DNA of 45,066 bases from an uncultured Duncaniella sp. (GCA_910588795.1 CAJURI010000015.1:1-45066), one strand, 5' to 3'; shown: positions 19,752-28,963, counted from the stretch's first letter. Notes: generated from the sequence alone by a model not told the origin. Made by a program: numbers and translations.

Positions 19752-21824
19752 TTATTTTGCCGACATGCGTTTGAGCAGATTGTACGACGGAACAATTCCG
19801 AGTCCACCCGCGCGGCTCAAGTCCGCAAAGGCGGCATCTCTATTGCCGAGCGACAGGAAAACGTATCCGCGGTTATAATACGCTTCACCGAAATCAGGCT
19901 TAAGTTCTATGGCTTTGTTGAAACACTGTAGAGCAGATGTATAGTCACCTTCTCCGGCAAGCATCACGCCCTTGTTGTAGTATGCTATAGGCATTGCCGG
20001 TGAAAGCTTTATCACGGAATCGATGTCGGCTATGGCTGCACGCAACTGCCCGGCGTGGGGCAATGCTATGCCGTGAATCTTTGGCGAAGCTTGTGTATCT
20101 GTCTCAGTGTCGTTATGTGAGATCTTGGAGGTAAGGTAACGTGCGTTCGCGCGAATAAGATATGCAAGAGTGAAATCCGGTGTCAGGGATAATGCTTTGT
20201 CGAGATCTGATATGGCATGCTCGTAGTCGCGGAGTGTCATGTAGTCCATCGCTCTTCCGAGATAGTCGATCGCTCTTGGAGCGTGACTTGCCATATAGGA
20301 ATTATAATATTTTATAGAATTGAAATGTGTCTGGGCTGTCTCTTCATCGGTCATGGCCGGCTCATGGTTGGTGACCTGAAGTATGAATCGCAGCATACGT
20401 GTGGAATTTATATCATCGACTTCACGTATATAGTCACCGCTCATTTTAAGTTCGGTGGGTGATGTATAGTAGGATATCGCGAATATAGGTTCCATTTCTA
20501 TCGCTATATTGCGGTCCTGCACTTTTCCTTTTATGCTTTTGTTGTTGAACACCTGTTCTGGCGAAGAGTTGTCATGAATTGTGGTCAGAGTAGTGAAGCG
20601 ACGTTTCACCTGTTCTTGTGAGTAAGTGTTGTTTTCGGCTGTTTCCTCTATGTTGTCCGAGGCTGGGTCATGGCTTATTGAATCTCCGTCCGCTGCTGTG
20701 GCTGCATATAGTGGGGAGATCTGCACTCTGGTTTTCGCAAGGGATAGAGATTTGTCATAATCGGCCTTGGCGGCTTGCATGTCGCCTTTCCGCCGGTTTA
20801 TGTCGTATCTCATGAAGTAGGCTGCGGCAAAATCAGGGAAAGCCTCGATTACTTGGTCCAGATCATTGAGCGCAGATCTGAAATCGCCGATTTCAGCAAG
20901 AAGCATCGATCGGTTGTAAAGAGTTTTGTAGTCCTTGCTGTCGAGTGCAAGGACTGATGTAAAGTCGGCTATAGCCTTATTGGTGTCGTGCACTTCTGCT
21001 CTCAGCAGTCCTCGGTTGAAGAGGGCGGTGGTGTTTTGAGGATCGAGCTGGAGAGCGTAGTCGTAGTCGGCGAATGCGCCTTGAAAATCATCGGTCATAT
21101 ATCTCAGGTAAGCCCTGTTGATGAAATAACCTGCATATTTCGGCTGTAGCTTTATGGCATGGTTCATGTCTTCGAGAGCCGATGCGTAATTTTTATCGGA
21201 GTTTATGGCTATATCTGCTCTCATCAGATAGCCGTTTATTGAATTGCTGTTGATCTGCAGTGCCTTTTCTATATCAGCGAGGGCGGCTACAGTATCCTTC
21301 TGCTGAAGTCTGAGCCTGGCGCGTCCTATATATCCGCCGTCGAAGTTAGGGAATCGCTTCAATAGTGTCACATATGTCTCGGCTGCACCGTCAAGGTCTT
21401 TTATGTCCTGTTGAGCCATGGCCTTATTGTAAAGTAGCCCACGGTTGTCAGGAAGTAGTGACAGTGCATGGTCGTAATCCTTGATAGCCTCTCGGTTCTT
21501 TCCCATGTTCTGCCGTGCGACTCCGCGTACTTCCCAGGCGTCAACTATGAACGGGTTTCGCTCGATGGCAAGTGTCGCGTCCTTTTCCGCACCAAGGTAG
21601 TCCTCAAGATTGAGCTTGGCTATTGATCTAAGGAAATATGGCCTTGCAAGATAGGGCTTTACATCTATTACCTGATTGAAGTATTGTATTGACAGCACAT
21701 AGTCTTCATAATATAGATTGTTTGCACCTATGCGCATTACCTGATCAGTATTTATCTGTGCTGAGGAGATGAGTGCGACGGTCTGTAATAAGATTGGCGT
21801 TATCAGCCTGAGTATTTTGTGCAT
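19752..21824 (-). CDS. Exported tetratricopeptide-repeat protein
   Basis: 690 aa with a signal peptide (MHKILRLITPILLQTVALISSAQ) and roughly a dozen 34-residue TPR units spanning about 35-370 and 520-685 (for example AYFMRYDINRRKGDMQAAKA and AYYNKGVMLAGEGDYTSALQ). The region between about 375 and 515 is Ser/Glu/Asn-rich and less regular. TPR arrays form protein-binding solenoids; a periplasmic or outer-membrane scaffold role is likely, but no partner can be named. It is monocistronic: the divergent VanX-type gene lies upstream, and the lysC promoter sits between its 3' end and lysC. No terminator is obvious at its end. Confidence 0.9.
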   Translation of the reverse strand: MHKILRLITPILLQTVALISSAQINTDQVMRIGANNLYYEDYVLSIQYFNQVIDVKPYLARPYFLRSIAKLNLEDYLGAEKDATLAIERNPFIVDAWEVRGVARQNMGKNREAIKDYDHALSLLPDNRGLLYNKAMAQQDIKDLDGAAETYVTLLKRFPNFDGGYIGRARLRLQQKDTVAALADIEKALQINSNSINGYLMRADIAINSDKNYASALEDMNHAIKLQPKYAGYFINRAYLRYMTDDFQGAFADYDYALQLDPQNTTALFNRGLLRAEVHDTNKAIADFTSVLALDSKDYKTLYNRSMLLAEIGDFRSALNDLDQVIEAFPDFAAAYFMRYDINRRKGDMQAAKADYDKSLSLAKTRVQISPLYAATAADGDSISHDPASDNIEETAENNTYSQEQVKRRFTTLTTIHDNSSPEQVFNNKSIKGKVQDRNIAIEMEPIFAISYYTSPTELKMSGDYIREVDDINSTRMLRFILQVTNHEPAMTDEETAQTHFNSIKYYNSYMASHAPRAIDYLGRAMDYMTLRDYEHAISDLDKALSLTPDFTLAYLIRANARYLTSKISHNDTETDTQASPKIHGIALPHAGQLRAAIADIDSVIKLSPAMPIAYYNKGVMLAGEGDYTSALQCFNKAIELKPDFGEAYYNRGYVFLSLGNRDAAFADLSRAGGLGIVPSYNLLKRMSAK

Positions 21825-21866
21825 ATCGAATGGCCTGTTAATATATTGCGATATTGCTCGCGACTA

Positions 21867-21874
21867 CAAAAATA
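21867..21874 (-). promoter_or_regulatory. Possible -7 element for the TPR gene
   Basis: The minus strand reads TATTTTTG, which fits TAnnTTTG, 43 nt before the TPR start codon. There is no clear -33 box, and the region is AT-rich, so chance is possible. Confidence 0.4.
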
Positions 21875-21892
21875 CAATTTTAGTGTGATACA

Positions 21893-21924
21893 TCTGTCCG
21901 TTTTAAGCTTTTTTCATAATTTTG
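21893..21924 (+). promoter_or_regulatory. Promoter of the VanX-type dipeptidase gene
   Basis: TCTG (21893-21896), 20 nt of spacer and TAATTTTG (21917-21924) resemble the Bacteroidota promoter. The -7 box ends only 4 nt before the annotated ATG, so the mRNA would start at or very near the start codon. Confidence 0.6.
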
Positions 21925-21928
21925 CAAC

Positions 21929-22600
21929 ATGAAAATGAAATCGGTAACACTTTTGGGCGTATGTCTGTATGCTTCATTTCATATGTGTGCTCTTGATATT
22001 GAACAGGAATTCCGTAAGCTCGGTTTTATAGACATTGCAGAACTTAATCCTGAAGTGCGGGTTGAACTGATGTATGCCGGAGATGACAATTTTACCGGGC
22101 GTGTCCTTTATGAGGGTTTTACCCGCGCATGGCTTCATCCGGATGCCGCGCACGCAGTTGACGTGGCTCAGGGATACCTTGCGGAAATAATGCCCGGATA
22201 TCATCTTCTTATCAAGGATGCAGCTCGCCCTATGAGTGTGCAGCGCAAGATGTTCGACGCTGTCAAAGGTACACCGAAAGCGAATTATGTGGCAAATCCG
22301 GCAAAAGGGGGTGGGCTGCATAACTATGGCCTTGCCGTAGATATCACGATAGTTGATCCGAATGGCAAGGAACTTGATATGGGTACACCGGTTGACTTTT
22401 TGGGCCCACAGTCCAATATCGACCGGGAGGTTACTCTTGTAAAGAATGGCGTTATGAGTGAGAACGCACGCCAGAACCGATTGCTTCTGCGAAAAATCAT
22501 GAAAAAGGCTGGTTTTATGCCGTTGCGTACAGAATGGTGGCATTTCAACCTTGTGAGCAAGAAACAGGCTCAAGAGTCTTATAATAGGCTGGATTTTTGA
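21929..22600 (+). CDS. D-Ala-D-Ala dipeptidase, VanX/DdpX family (M15D)
   Basis: Zinc dipeptidase of 223 aa with a signal peptide (about 1-20), so it acts in the periplasm. The catalytic set of VanX is complete: Arg100 in KDAARPMSVQ, zinc ligands His131 and Asp138 in HNYGLAVD, catalytic Glu202 and zinc ligand His205 in EWWHFN. Substrates are D-Ala-D-Ala or related cell-wall dipeptides. There is no VanA or VanH nearby, so this is a peptidoglycan recycling or nutrient enzyme, not a glycopeptide resistance cluster. Start alternatives are codons 1 and 3 (Met-Lys-Met). Confidence 0.93.
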   Translation: MKMKSVTLLGVCLYASFHMCALDIEQEFRKLGFIDIAELNPEVRVELMYAGDDNFTGRVLYEGFTRAWLHPDAAHAVDVAQGYLAEIMPGYHLLIKDAARPMSVQRKMFDAVKGTPKANYVANPAKGGGLHNYGLAVDITIVDPNGKELDMGTPVDFLGPQSNIDREVTLVKNGVMSENARQNRLLLRKIMKKAGFMPLRTEWWHFNLVSKKQAQESYNRLDF

Positions 22601-22602
22601 AC

Positions 22603-22630
22603 CGTATCGATTGATACGTTGTTATTTATA
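22603..22630 (+). terminator. Weak terminator-like hairpin after the dipeptidase gene
   Basis: CGTATC (22603-22608) pairs with GATACG (22613-22618) around a GATT loop, followed by TTGTTATTTAT, starting 3 nt after the stop codon. The stem is only 6 bp, so termination would be partial. A second small hairpin, ACCTGA/TCAGGT, is at 22635-22651. Confidence 0.4.
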
Positions 22631-22673
22631 TGTCACCTGAGCGGGTCAGGTAGCATATAAAAACAACATGATT

Positions 22674-23081
22674 ATGTCATACAAGATTTCACAGATTGAG
22701 GGTGTAGGCGAGGCTTATGCCCGAAAACTCGAGGATGCAGGGATCAGCACGGTAGAGCAACTGCTTGACATGTGTTCCGGCAAAAAGGGGAGATTCCGGC
22801 TGGCAGAAGAGACTGGCATAAGCGAAAAGCTTATACTAAAATGGACTAACCATGCCGATCTGTTCCGTATCAAAGGTATCGCCGGTCAGTTTGCAGAGCT
22901 TCTTGAGGCAGCCGGTGTTGATTCCGTAAAGGAATTTCGTCATCGTGTGGCTGCCAATCTCCAGCCCAAGCTTATAGAGATCAATGATGCGAAGAATATA
23001 TGTAATCGTGTCCCCTCTGTGGCTGAACTTGAAAAAATGATAGCACAGGCCAAGGAGCTTCCTCCGGTCATCACGTATTGA
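22674..23081 (+). CDS. DUF4332 helix-hairpin-helix protein
   Basis: Small protein of 135 aa from the ATG at 22674 (an ATG two codons earlier, at 22668, is also possible). It starts YKISQIEGVGEAYARKLEDAG, a helix-hairpin-helix-like motif seen in DUF4332 proteins, and contains a second such unit near FRIKGIAGQFAELLEAAGV. These motifs bind DNA non-specifically or mediate protein contacts. Its function is unknown. The gene has no clear promoter of its own and follows the dipeptidase by about 70 nt. Confidence 0.8.
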   Translation: MSYKISQIEGVGEAYARKLEDAGISTVEQLLDMCSGKKGRFRLAEETGISEKLILKWTNHADLFRIKGIAGQFAELLEAAGVDSVKEFRHRVAANLQPKLIEINDAKNICNRVPSVAELEKMIAQAKELPPVITY

Positions 23082-23133
23082 TCCATCGGATTTCTCTTAT
23101 TGAACTCTGTTAGGATTATTCTCCCATTTTTTG

Positions 23134-23142
23134 TAATTTTGC
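23134..23142 (+). promoter_or_regulatory. Promoter -7 element for prfC
   Basis: TAATTTTGC matches the Bacteroidota -7 box and lies 33 nt before the chosen prfC start. No good -33 box is found at 19-20 nt. Confidence 0.55.
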
Positions 23143-23170
23143 GGCTGAAAAATTTTTCAGTCGCATTTTT
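23141..23170 (+). terminator. Hairpin plus T-run between the DUF4332 gene and prfC
   Basis: GCGGCTGAAAAA (23141-23152) pairs with TTTTTCAGTCGC (23153-23164) with one G-U pair, followed by ATTTTTT. It could terminate the DUF4332 transcript. It overlaps the -7 box and predicted start of prfC, so for prfC transcripts most of it would be an initial-transcribed hairpin. Confidence 0.5.
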
Positions 23171-23174
23171 TATC

Positions 23175-24752
23175 ATGAGTCTAAACGAAGAAATAGCGCG
23201 CAGACGCACTTTTGCCATCATTTCTCACCCTGACGCAGGCAAAACCACACTTACGGAGAAATTGCTTCTATTCGGTGGTGCAATACATGTGGCAGGTGCT
23301 GTAAAGTCCAACAAGATAAAGAAAACAGCCACGTCCGACTGGATGGAGATAGAGAAGCAGCGCGGAATTTCTGTCGCTACTTCTGTCATGGGATTCAATT
23401 ATGGTGACTACAAGATAAATATTCTTGACACACCGGGCCACCAGGATTTTGCCGAAGACACTTACCGCACGCTTACCGCGGTCGACAGTGTGATAATTGT
23501 GGTGGATGTGGCTAAAGGTGTTGAACGGCAGACGCGCAAACTGATGGAAGTATGCCGCATGCGCAATACACCGGTAATTATATTTGTTAATAAACTTGAC
23601 CGTGAGGGCCGTGACCCGTTTGACATCCTTGACGAGCTCGAAAGTGAACTTAAAATCAAGGTGCGTCCATTGTCGTGGCCTATAAATATTGGAGAGAAAT
23701 TTAAAGGTGTCTACAATATATTCGAGCATTCTCTCGATCTTTTCACACCTGACAAGCAGAGAGTGAGCGAGCGAGTTGAGATTGACTCTGTTGACGATCC
23801 GCGTATAGACCAGGCAGTGGGGGAGACTGACGCAACCAAGCTGCGTGAGGATCTGGAGCTGATAGAGGGTGTATATCCTGAATTCAATGTCACGGAATAT
23901 CTTGACGGCAAGGTGGCTCCTGTGTTCTTCGGATCTGCACTCAACACCTTCGGAGTGAAGGAACTCCTTGATTGTTTTGTTCAGATTGCTCCGGCCCCCC
24001 GTCCTGTACAGGCTGAAGAGCGGGTAATAAGTCCCGAGGAGAACGGATTTTCAGGATTCGTTTTTAAGATCCATGCCAATATGGACCCCAACCATCGTTC
24101 GTGCATAGCATTCGTAAAGATATGCTCAGGAAAATTTGAGCGCAATGCACCGTATAAGCATATCCGACTCGGAAAAACTCTGAAATTTGCCGCTCCCACA
24201 GCATTCATGGCCCAGAAAAAAAGCGTGGTCGATGAAGCATATCCCGGAGATATTGTCGGAATTCCTGATACAGGCAATTTCAAGATCGGTGACACGATCA
24301 CTTCAGGAGAGGATCTGCATTTCAAAGGGTTGCCTTCGTTTTCACCGGAGATGTTCAAATACATCGAGAACGCTGATCCTATGAAATCCAAACAGCTCGA
24401 CAAGGGTGTACAGCAGCTTATGGACGAAGGTGTGGCACAGCTTTTCACCAATCAGTTCAACGGCCGTCGTATAATTGGCACTGTAGGTCAGTTGCAGTTT
24501 GAGGTCATCCAGTATCGACTTGAGCATGAATATGGAGCGCAATGCCGCTGGGAACCCATATCCTTGTACAAGGCTTGTTGGATAGAAAGTGATGACGCTG
24601 ATGCTTTGGCTGCTTTCAAGAAAAGAAAGTTCCAGTTTATGGCTACAGATAAAGAGGGACGGGACGTTTTCCTTGCCGATTCAAATTACGTGCTTCAGAT
24701 GGCACAGAATGATTTCCCCAAGATCCGGTTCCACTTCTCAAGCGAATTTTAG
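23175..24752 (+). CDS. prfC: Peptide chain release factor 3
   Basis: Translational GTPase that recycles RF1/RF2 after termination; cytosolic. I chose the ATG at 23175 (MSLNEEIARRRTFAIISHPD), giving 525 aa, the normal size; a longer frame from 23100 would add 25 residues not seen in the family and would include the promoter. G motifs are SHPDAGKTTLTEK (G1), DTPGHQDF (G3) and NKLDREGRD (G4), and RGISVATSVMGF covers the switch-I region. It is separate from neighbouring genes and ends at the strong bidirectional hairpin. Confidence 0.96.
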   Translation: MSLNEEIARRRTFAIISHPDAGKTTLTEKLLLFGGAIHVAGAVKSNKIKKTATSDWMEIEKQRGISVATSVMGFNYGDYKINILDTPGHQDFAEDTYRTLTAVDSVIIVVDVAKGVERQTRKLMEVCRMRNTPVIIFVNKLDREGRDPFDILDELESELKIKVRPLSWPINIGEKFKGVYNIFEHSLDLFTPDKQRVSERVEIDSVDDPRIDQAVGETDATKLREDLELIEGVYPEFNVTEYLDGKVAPVFFGSALNTFGVKELLDCFVQIAPAPRPVQAEERVISPEENGFSGFVFKIHANMDPNHRSCIAFVKICSGKFERNAPYKHIRLGKTLKFAAPTAFMAQKKSVVDEAYPGDIVGIPDTGNFKIGDTITSGEDLHFKGLPSFSPEMFKYIENADPMKSKQLDKGVQQLMDEGVAQLFTNQFNGRRIIGTVGQLQFEVIQYRLEHEYGAQCRWEPISLYKACWIESDDADALAAFKKRKFQFMATDKEGRDVFLADSNYVLQMAQNDFPKIRFHFSSEF

Positions 24753-24768
24753 GATATAGACATAATAT

Positions 24769-24817
24769 TATATACAATCAATGGCTTGCATTTTACGCAA
24801 GCCATTGATTGTATATA
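24769..24817. terminator. Bidirectional hairpin between convergent prfC and symporter genes
   Basis: A perfect 21-bp inverted repeat, 24769-24789 with 24797-24817, has a 7-nt loop (ATTTTAC). It lies 16 nt after the prfC stop and 29 nt after the symporter stop on the other strand. T-runs are weak on both sides, but the stem strength and convergent position make a shared terminator likely. Confidence 0.75.
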
Positions 24818-24846
24818 AGTGTTAAAAAGTTGATTAATGATTAATG

Positions 24847-26310
24847 TTACTTAGTCTCCTTTTTGTTTATAAATTGCACGAGCAGGAACCCGATCAGGAA
24901 TATTAGCAGCGTGCTTATAACAATGCTGAGGTTGATATGGACAAACGTTGGCAGTCCCCACCAGTCAGTTAGTTTGGTCTGAAGTGCTATCAATATCAAT
25001 GATGCCACTCCAACAATTACTCCAGGCACCACATGAGCCTTCTTGGCTTTAGGACATAGATATGCAAGCAGGAACATACCGAGAACACCGCCTGAGCATA
25101 TGCTGCTTAAAGCCCACCATGCATCAAGTGCATTATCAACAAGCAGAAAGCATAATGCTACCCCTATGCCAAGGACTCCGATCATGACGCTCGCAATACG
25201 AAGCACTATGACTTTTCGCTCATCGCTTGAATTAGGGAAAAGATGGCTATAGAAGTCAGTAAGTATGATTGTTCCTGATGATGTGACGCTTGTGGCGACT
25301 GTGCTCATGCCTGCACAGAAAATTGATGCGATAAGAAGTCCCACAAGACCTACAGGCATCTCGTTGATTATAAAGTAGGGGAATACAAAGTCACTTTTTA
25401 TCCCCTCCGGGAGCAATCCGGGATTGATATAATAGAATGCAAACAGGCCGGATCCTATAAGGAAAAGTATCAGGTTGACAGGAAGTGTGAGCAAAGATCC
25501 CCAGAACGCACTTTTGCGTGCTTCGCCGAGAGAGGGTGCTGCGCAATACCGCTGTGTGTAACTCTGGTCTATGGCAAAATTATTGAGGTTGGTAAACATT
25601 CCGTATATGAGGCATACCCAGAACGTACTTTCAACAAGGCTTCCTTCAAAGCTGCCGAGAGAGAACTTATTGTGCTCAGTGCATATGCGTATAGCCTGTC
25701 CGGGTCCCTCAGGCATACCCCAGTACAGGACAATAAGGCATATTACAGCTCCACCCACAAGAATAGCTCCCTGAAGGGCCTCAGTCCATATCACGGATTT
25801 GAGGCCGCCTTTCTGGCTGTAAAGAATGATTCCAAGGCCGGTTATGGTCACAACTATAGGTATATTCCATCCCATCAGTACATTCATTGGTACGGCAAGC
25901 AGGAACAATATTGCTCCGGACCGGCACACCTGTGTGAAAAGGTAGAACACAGAGGCATATAAGCGTGCCCATCTGCCAAATCTTTTTTCAAAATAGCTGT
26001 AGGCACTGATACTACCGAGCGAACGGTAAAACGGGACGAAATACCACATTGCCAACAATCCGGCCGGAAGGATGGACAGAGTGAATACAAATGCGTTCCA
26101 GTTGCCCATAAAAGCTGATGAGCAATACCCGAGAAAAGATATTGAACTGCAGAATGACGCAAATATAGAAAGTCCCACTACCCATCCGGGAACTTTGCCG
26201 CCACCTCGGGTGAACTCATCGCTGCTCTGCTTTTTGCGGCCGAACATATAGCCGAACACAATAGTGCCGACGGTAAAAATCAAAAAGACAATAAGGTCTA
26301 TTATATTCAT
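24847..26310 (-). CDS. Sodium:solute symporter (SSS family), last gene of the methyl-glycan locus
   Basis: Inner-membrane Na+-coupled symporter, 487 aa with about 13 transmembrane helices. The N-terminus (IDLIVFLIFTVGTIVFGYMFGRK) and the motif GGKVPGWVVGLSIFAS are typical of SSS proteins often found beside NAL-type aldolases in Bacteroidota. NFAIDQSYTQRYCAA marks the region around helices 7-8. Its substrate may be a sugar acid or sialate-like compound, inferred only from the adjacent aldolase (51 nt upstream). No epimerase or kinase of a sialate operon is present. It is the last gene of the minus-strand run. Confidence 0.88.
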   Translation of the reverse strand: MNIIDLIVFLIFTVGTIVFGYMFGRKKQSSDEFTRGGGKVPGWVVGLSIFASFCSSISFLGYCSSAFMGNWNAFVFTLSILPAGLLAMWYFVPFYRSLGSISAYSYFEKRFGRWARLYASVFYLFTQVCRSGAILFLLAVPMNVLMGWNIPIVVTITGLGIILYSQKGGLKSVIWTEALQGAILVGGAVICLIVLYWGMPEGPGQAIRICTEHNKFSLGSFEGSLVESTFWVCLIYGMFTNLNNFAIDQSYTQRYCAAPSLGEARKSAFWGSLLTLPVNLILFLIGSGLFAFYYINPGLLPEGIKSDFVFPYFIINEMPVGLVGLLIASIFCAGMSTVATSVTSSGTIILTDFYSHLFPNSSDERKVIVLRIASVMIGVLGIGVALCFLLVDNALDAWWALSSICSGGVLGMFLLAYLCPKAKKAHVVPGVIVGVASLILIALQTKLTDWWGLPTFVHINLSIVISTLLIFLIGFLLVQFINKKETK

Positions 26311-26361
26311 GGTACAGATATGAAGAAACGGAGAGAGGAGAATGGTAACAGATCGAGAAAA

Positions 26362-27300
26362 TTAGAAAATCAGTTTGCCGTTTTCAATAGGAAGCCTGTC
26401 AAGTGCCTCTTTGATTTTAGCACGTTCAGGGGCATTGAACTTGTGGAACGGAGCGGCCACAAAGTCATCCTTAATGACACCGAGAAGCGAGCATGCACAC
26501 TTAAGTCCCTTAAGGTAGCTTGACCCGTGCTGACCGACACTATATATGGTGGTGCTTATCTGCATTATAAGCTGCTGTAGCTTCCATACTTCCTGAAGGT
26601 TGCCGGCTTTGGCTGCATTATACATTGCCACATACAGTTCCGGGAACATGTTTGCTCCGCCGTTGATGCCACCGTTGGCCCCGAGCATGACGCATTCGCC
26701 TGTCACTTCCTCCGGCCCCATGAGCATTGAGAAGTCGGGACGGTCCTTCATTGTGTACATCACTGACTGGAAATATGGAAGATTTGCGGAACTGTCCTTG
26801 AAACCCACTACCTTTTCATTTTCTGCGATTCGATGGATAGTGGCAGGGGAGAAGTTGACCTTCACATGGCTTGGCATATTGTAGAGGAAAAGGGGCAGAG
26901 GGAGATGCGGAATCATATCCTCATAGAATTCAGCGAGTTCGGGCTGCCCTGTCGCGAAATAGTAGGGTGCGGCACTTACAACCGCAGATGCTCCGCAGTC
27001 AGCTGCCACTTTGGCGAGATTGATACTTTCGACAATTGACGTGTCGGTGATACATGCGAGCAGCGGCAGACGGCCGTTGTTTATGCGACATGCTTCATGG
27101 ATCATCTCTTTGCGGAGACGATAGCTGAGGCTCTGTTCCTCACCTGTTGTGCCGAGGATGAACAGTCCGTGGACTCCACCGGCGATAAGATGCTCTATAA
27201 GATTCTCAAGGCTTGCTACATCAAGTGTGTCATTGTCGAGAAGAGGAGTTACCAGAGGGGGGATGATACCGCTTAATGGTGATTTAAAATTGGTATTCAT
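26362..27300 (-). CDS. DHDPS/N-acetylneuraminate lyase-family aldolase, substrate unknown
   Basis: Class I aldolase of 312 aa with a TIM barrel. Lys168 in VVGFKDSS forms the Schiff base with pyruvate or another 2-oxo acid; Tyr140 in LYNMPSH and the GTTGE motif (50-54) complete the core. It is probably not the lysine-pathway DapA: the arginine that follows the YNVPSR motif in DHDPS is His145 here. Nor does it carry the YNIPALSG of sialate lyase. A 2-keto-3-deoxy sugar acid or related compound is the likely substrate. It lies between two sodium symporters (51 and 27 nt), inside the run with GH31 and the corrinoid methyltransferase. Confidence 0.85.
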   Translation of the reverse strand: MNTNFKSPLSGIIPPLVTPLLDNDTLDVASLENLIEHLIAGGVHGLFILGTTGEEQSLSYRLRKEMIHEACRINNGRLPLLACITDTSIVESINLAKVAADCGASAVVSAAPYYFATGQPELAEFYEDMIPHLPLPLFLYNMPSHVKVNFSPATIHRIAENEKVVGFKDSSANLPYFQSVMYTMKDRPDFSMLMGPEEVTGECVMLGANGGINGGANMFPELYVAMYNAAKAGNLQEVWKLQQLIMQISTTIYSVGQHGSSYLKGLKCACSLLGVIKDDFVAAPFHKFNAPERAKIKEALDRLPIENGKLIF

Positions 27301-27327
27301 GCGTTTATAAGATATTTAGTGATATTG

Positions 27328-28932
27328 TTAGTTACCATTGAAGAAAATGTATAGCCCGATCATGACTATCGCCAGAAGTATCCAGGCTGCTGTCACGCTT
27401 ACCGACATGCGGTTTTTTATCACTGTCATGGGAGCACGTTCTATAACCGCCTTGTCAAAATAGCTTATAGTGAACATGCTGATGATCAACACTACAAATA
27501 TTAAAAACGACAGCATCATAAAATGTACATGTTCTGTTGCGTGAGGTATTATCCACAGATAAAGGATGCCGCAACCTATGCTGAAAATGGTTCCGAATGT
27601 CAGAATGACATTGGCGGCAAGTGTCGTACAACGTTTCCAGAACACCCCCATGACAAATACTGCGGCCATTGGCGGAGCAATAAAGCTCAATACCGACTGG
27701 AATACATTGAAAAGATCCATGTCCTTGATATTGTCAACTGCCACAGTGATCATGATGGATACAAGCGCGCCAACTATTGTGACTATATGTCCTGTCCTGA
27801 CTATTTCGTCGGACGATGCTTTCGTGTTAATGCTTTTTACGTAAATGTCCATTGTGAACACTGTACTGAGCGCATTGAGTGCTGACCCGATTGTGCTGAC
27901 AAGTGCAGCTGTAAGTACGGCGATCACAAGTCCCACCATGCCGACAGGGAAGAGGCTTGAAACAAGTGTCATATAGGCATTGTCAGGATCGATGAGCCGG
28001 TCACCGAAAAATCCTGTTTTCCAAAGAGCGAAACAAACAACTCCCGGGATAATATATATGGCGACATCAAGAATCTTAAGCCATCCGGTGAAATTCGCCC
28101 CTTTCTGCCCTTCGTTCAGATCACGGGCGGCGAGTACCGGCTGGACCATGGACTGGTCCGTGCACCAGAACCACAGCCCGGATATCGGATAGCCGAGAAG
28201 TATGGGTAGCCATGGAAATTCCTTATCGGAGTTCGGTTGGAATAGATTCCAATAATTAGATGGTACAACATCCGGATTGGCAAGAGTGCTTATACCTCCT
28301 GCGACTGACTCTCCACCAAGATGCCATATTCCTACAATAGTGAGTGTCGCCGACACAAGTATAAGCAGTACCATCTGATATACATTGGTGTAGGCGATAG
28401 CCTTAAGGCCACCGAGTATTGTGAAGAATGCCGATATGGCAAGGAGAATGAAGGCTGACAGCCACATGGGTATGCCGAATACCTGACGGATAATGATGCC
28501 GCCGGCAAACAATGTCAATGCGAGCCATGATATGAGCACGGTCACGATAGTGTACCATGCCAGCATGTTTCTGGTTGACTCTCCGAATCGCTTACCCATG
28601 AATTCGGGCAAGGTGGTTATTTTTTCTCCAAGATATCTCGGGGCGAATACGAAAGCAAGCAGGGCGATAAACACAAATGCGTACCAGGCATAGTTGCCTG
28701 AGACTATGCCGGCCGTGAAGCCTGCACTGGCCGAAGCTATCAGCATGGACGGCCCTACATTTGTGCCCCACATAGAGAAACCTATGTGATGCCACCGCAG
28801 AGAGTTTCCGGCAAGAAACTTGCTGCTCCCTTTTTTGCTCTTTGAACTTGCCCAAAGACCTATCGCCAACAGGATGATGAAATAGGATGCCAGTACGACC
28901 CAGTCCATCGGGCGCAATGATAAATCTTCCAT
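27328..28932 (-). CDS. SGLT-like sodium:sugar symporter
   Basis: SSS-family transporter of 534 aa, about 14 helices. The segment GYPISGLWFWCTDQSMVQPVLAARDLNEGQKGA (described as about 248-280) closely resembles the SGLT/vSGLT sugar symporter region with WCTDQ, where sugar-contact residues lie. This supports a monosaccharide or small glycoside as cargo. It is preceded by the corrinoid methyltransferase gene (31 nt) and followed by the aldolase gene (27 nt). Having two distinct SSS transporters in one run suggests two different imported compounds. Confidence 0.9.
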   Translation of the reverse strand: MEDLSLRPMDWVVLASYFIILLAIGLWASSKSKKGSSKFLAGNSLRWHHIGFSMWGTNVGPSMLIASASAGFTAGIVSGNYAWYAFVFIALLAFVFAPRYLGEKITTLPEFMGKRFGESTRNMLAWYTIVTVLISWLALTLFAGGIIIRQVFGIPMWLSAFILLAISAFFTILGGLKAIAYTNVYQMVLLILVSATLTIVGIWHLGGESVAGGISTLANPDVVPSNYWNLFQPNSDKEFPWLPILLGYPISGLWFWCTDQSMVQPVLAARDLNEGQKGANFTGWLKILDVAIYIIPGVVCFALWKTGFFGDRLIDPDNAYMTLVSSLFPVGMVGLVIAVLTAALVSTIGSALNALSTVFTMDIYVKSINTKASSDEIVRTGHIVTIVGALVSIMITVAVDNIKDMDLFNVFQSVLSFIAPPMAAVFVMGVFWKRCTTLAANVILTFGTIFSIGCGILYLWIIPHATEHVHFMMLSFLIFVVLIISMFTISYFDKAVIERAPMTVIKNRMSVSVTAAWILLAIVMIGLYIFFNGN

Positions 28933-28963
28933 ATAAATAATAGATTTAAGGTATTATCTGTGT

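Noticed and set aside
21929..22600. Glycopeptide (vancomycin) resistance cluster
   Set aside because: The protein is VanX-like, but there is no VanA/B ligase, VanH or VanRS nearby; such dipeptidases are common in peptidoglycan recycling.
23100..23174. Longer N-terminus of release factor 3
   Set aside because: The added 25 residues are hydrophobic and overlap the promoter and hairpin; the family start is MSLNEEIARR at 23175.
24847..27300. Sialic acid (nan) operon
   Set aside because: A symporter and an NAL-family aldolase are adjacent, but no ManNAc epimerase or kinase is seen and the aldolase motif differs from sialate lyase.
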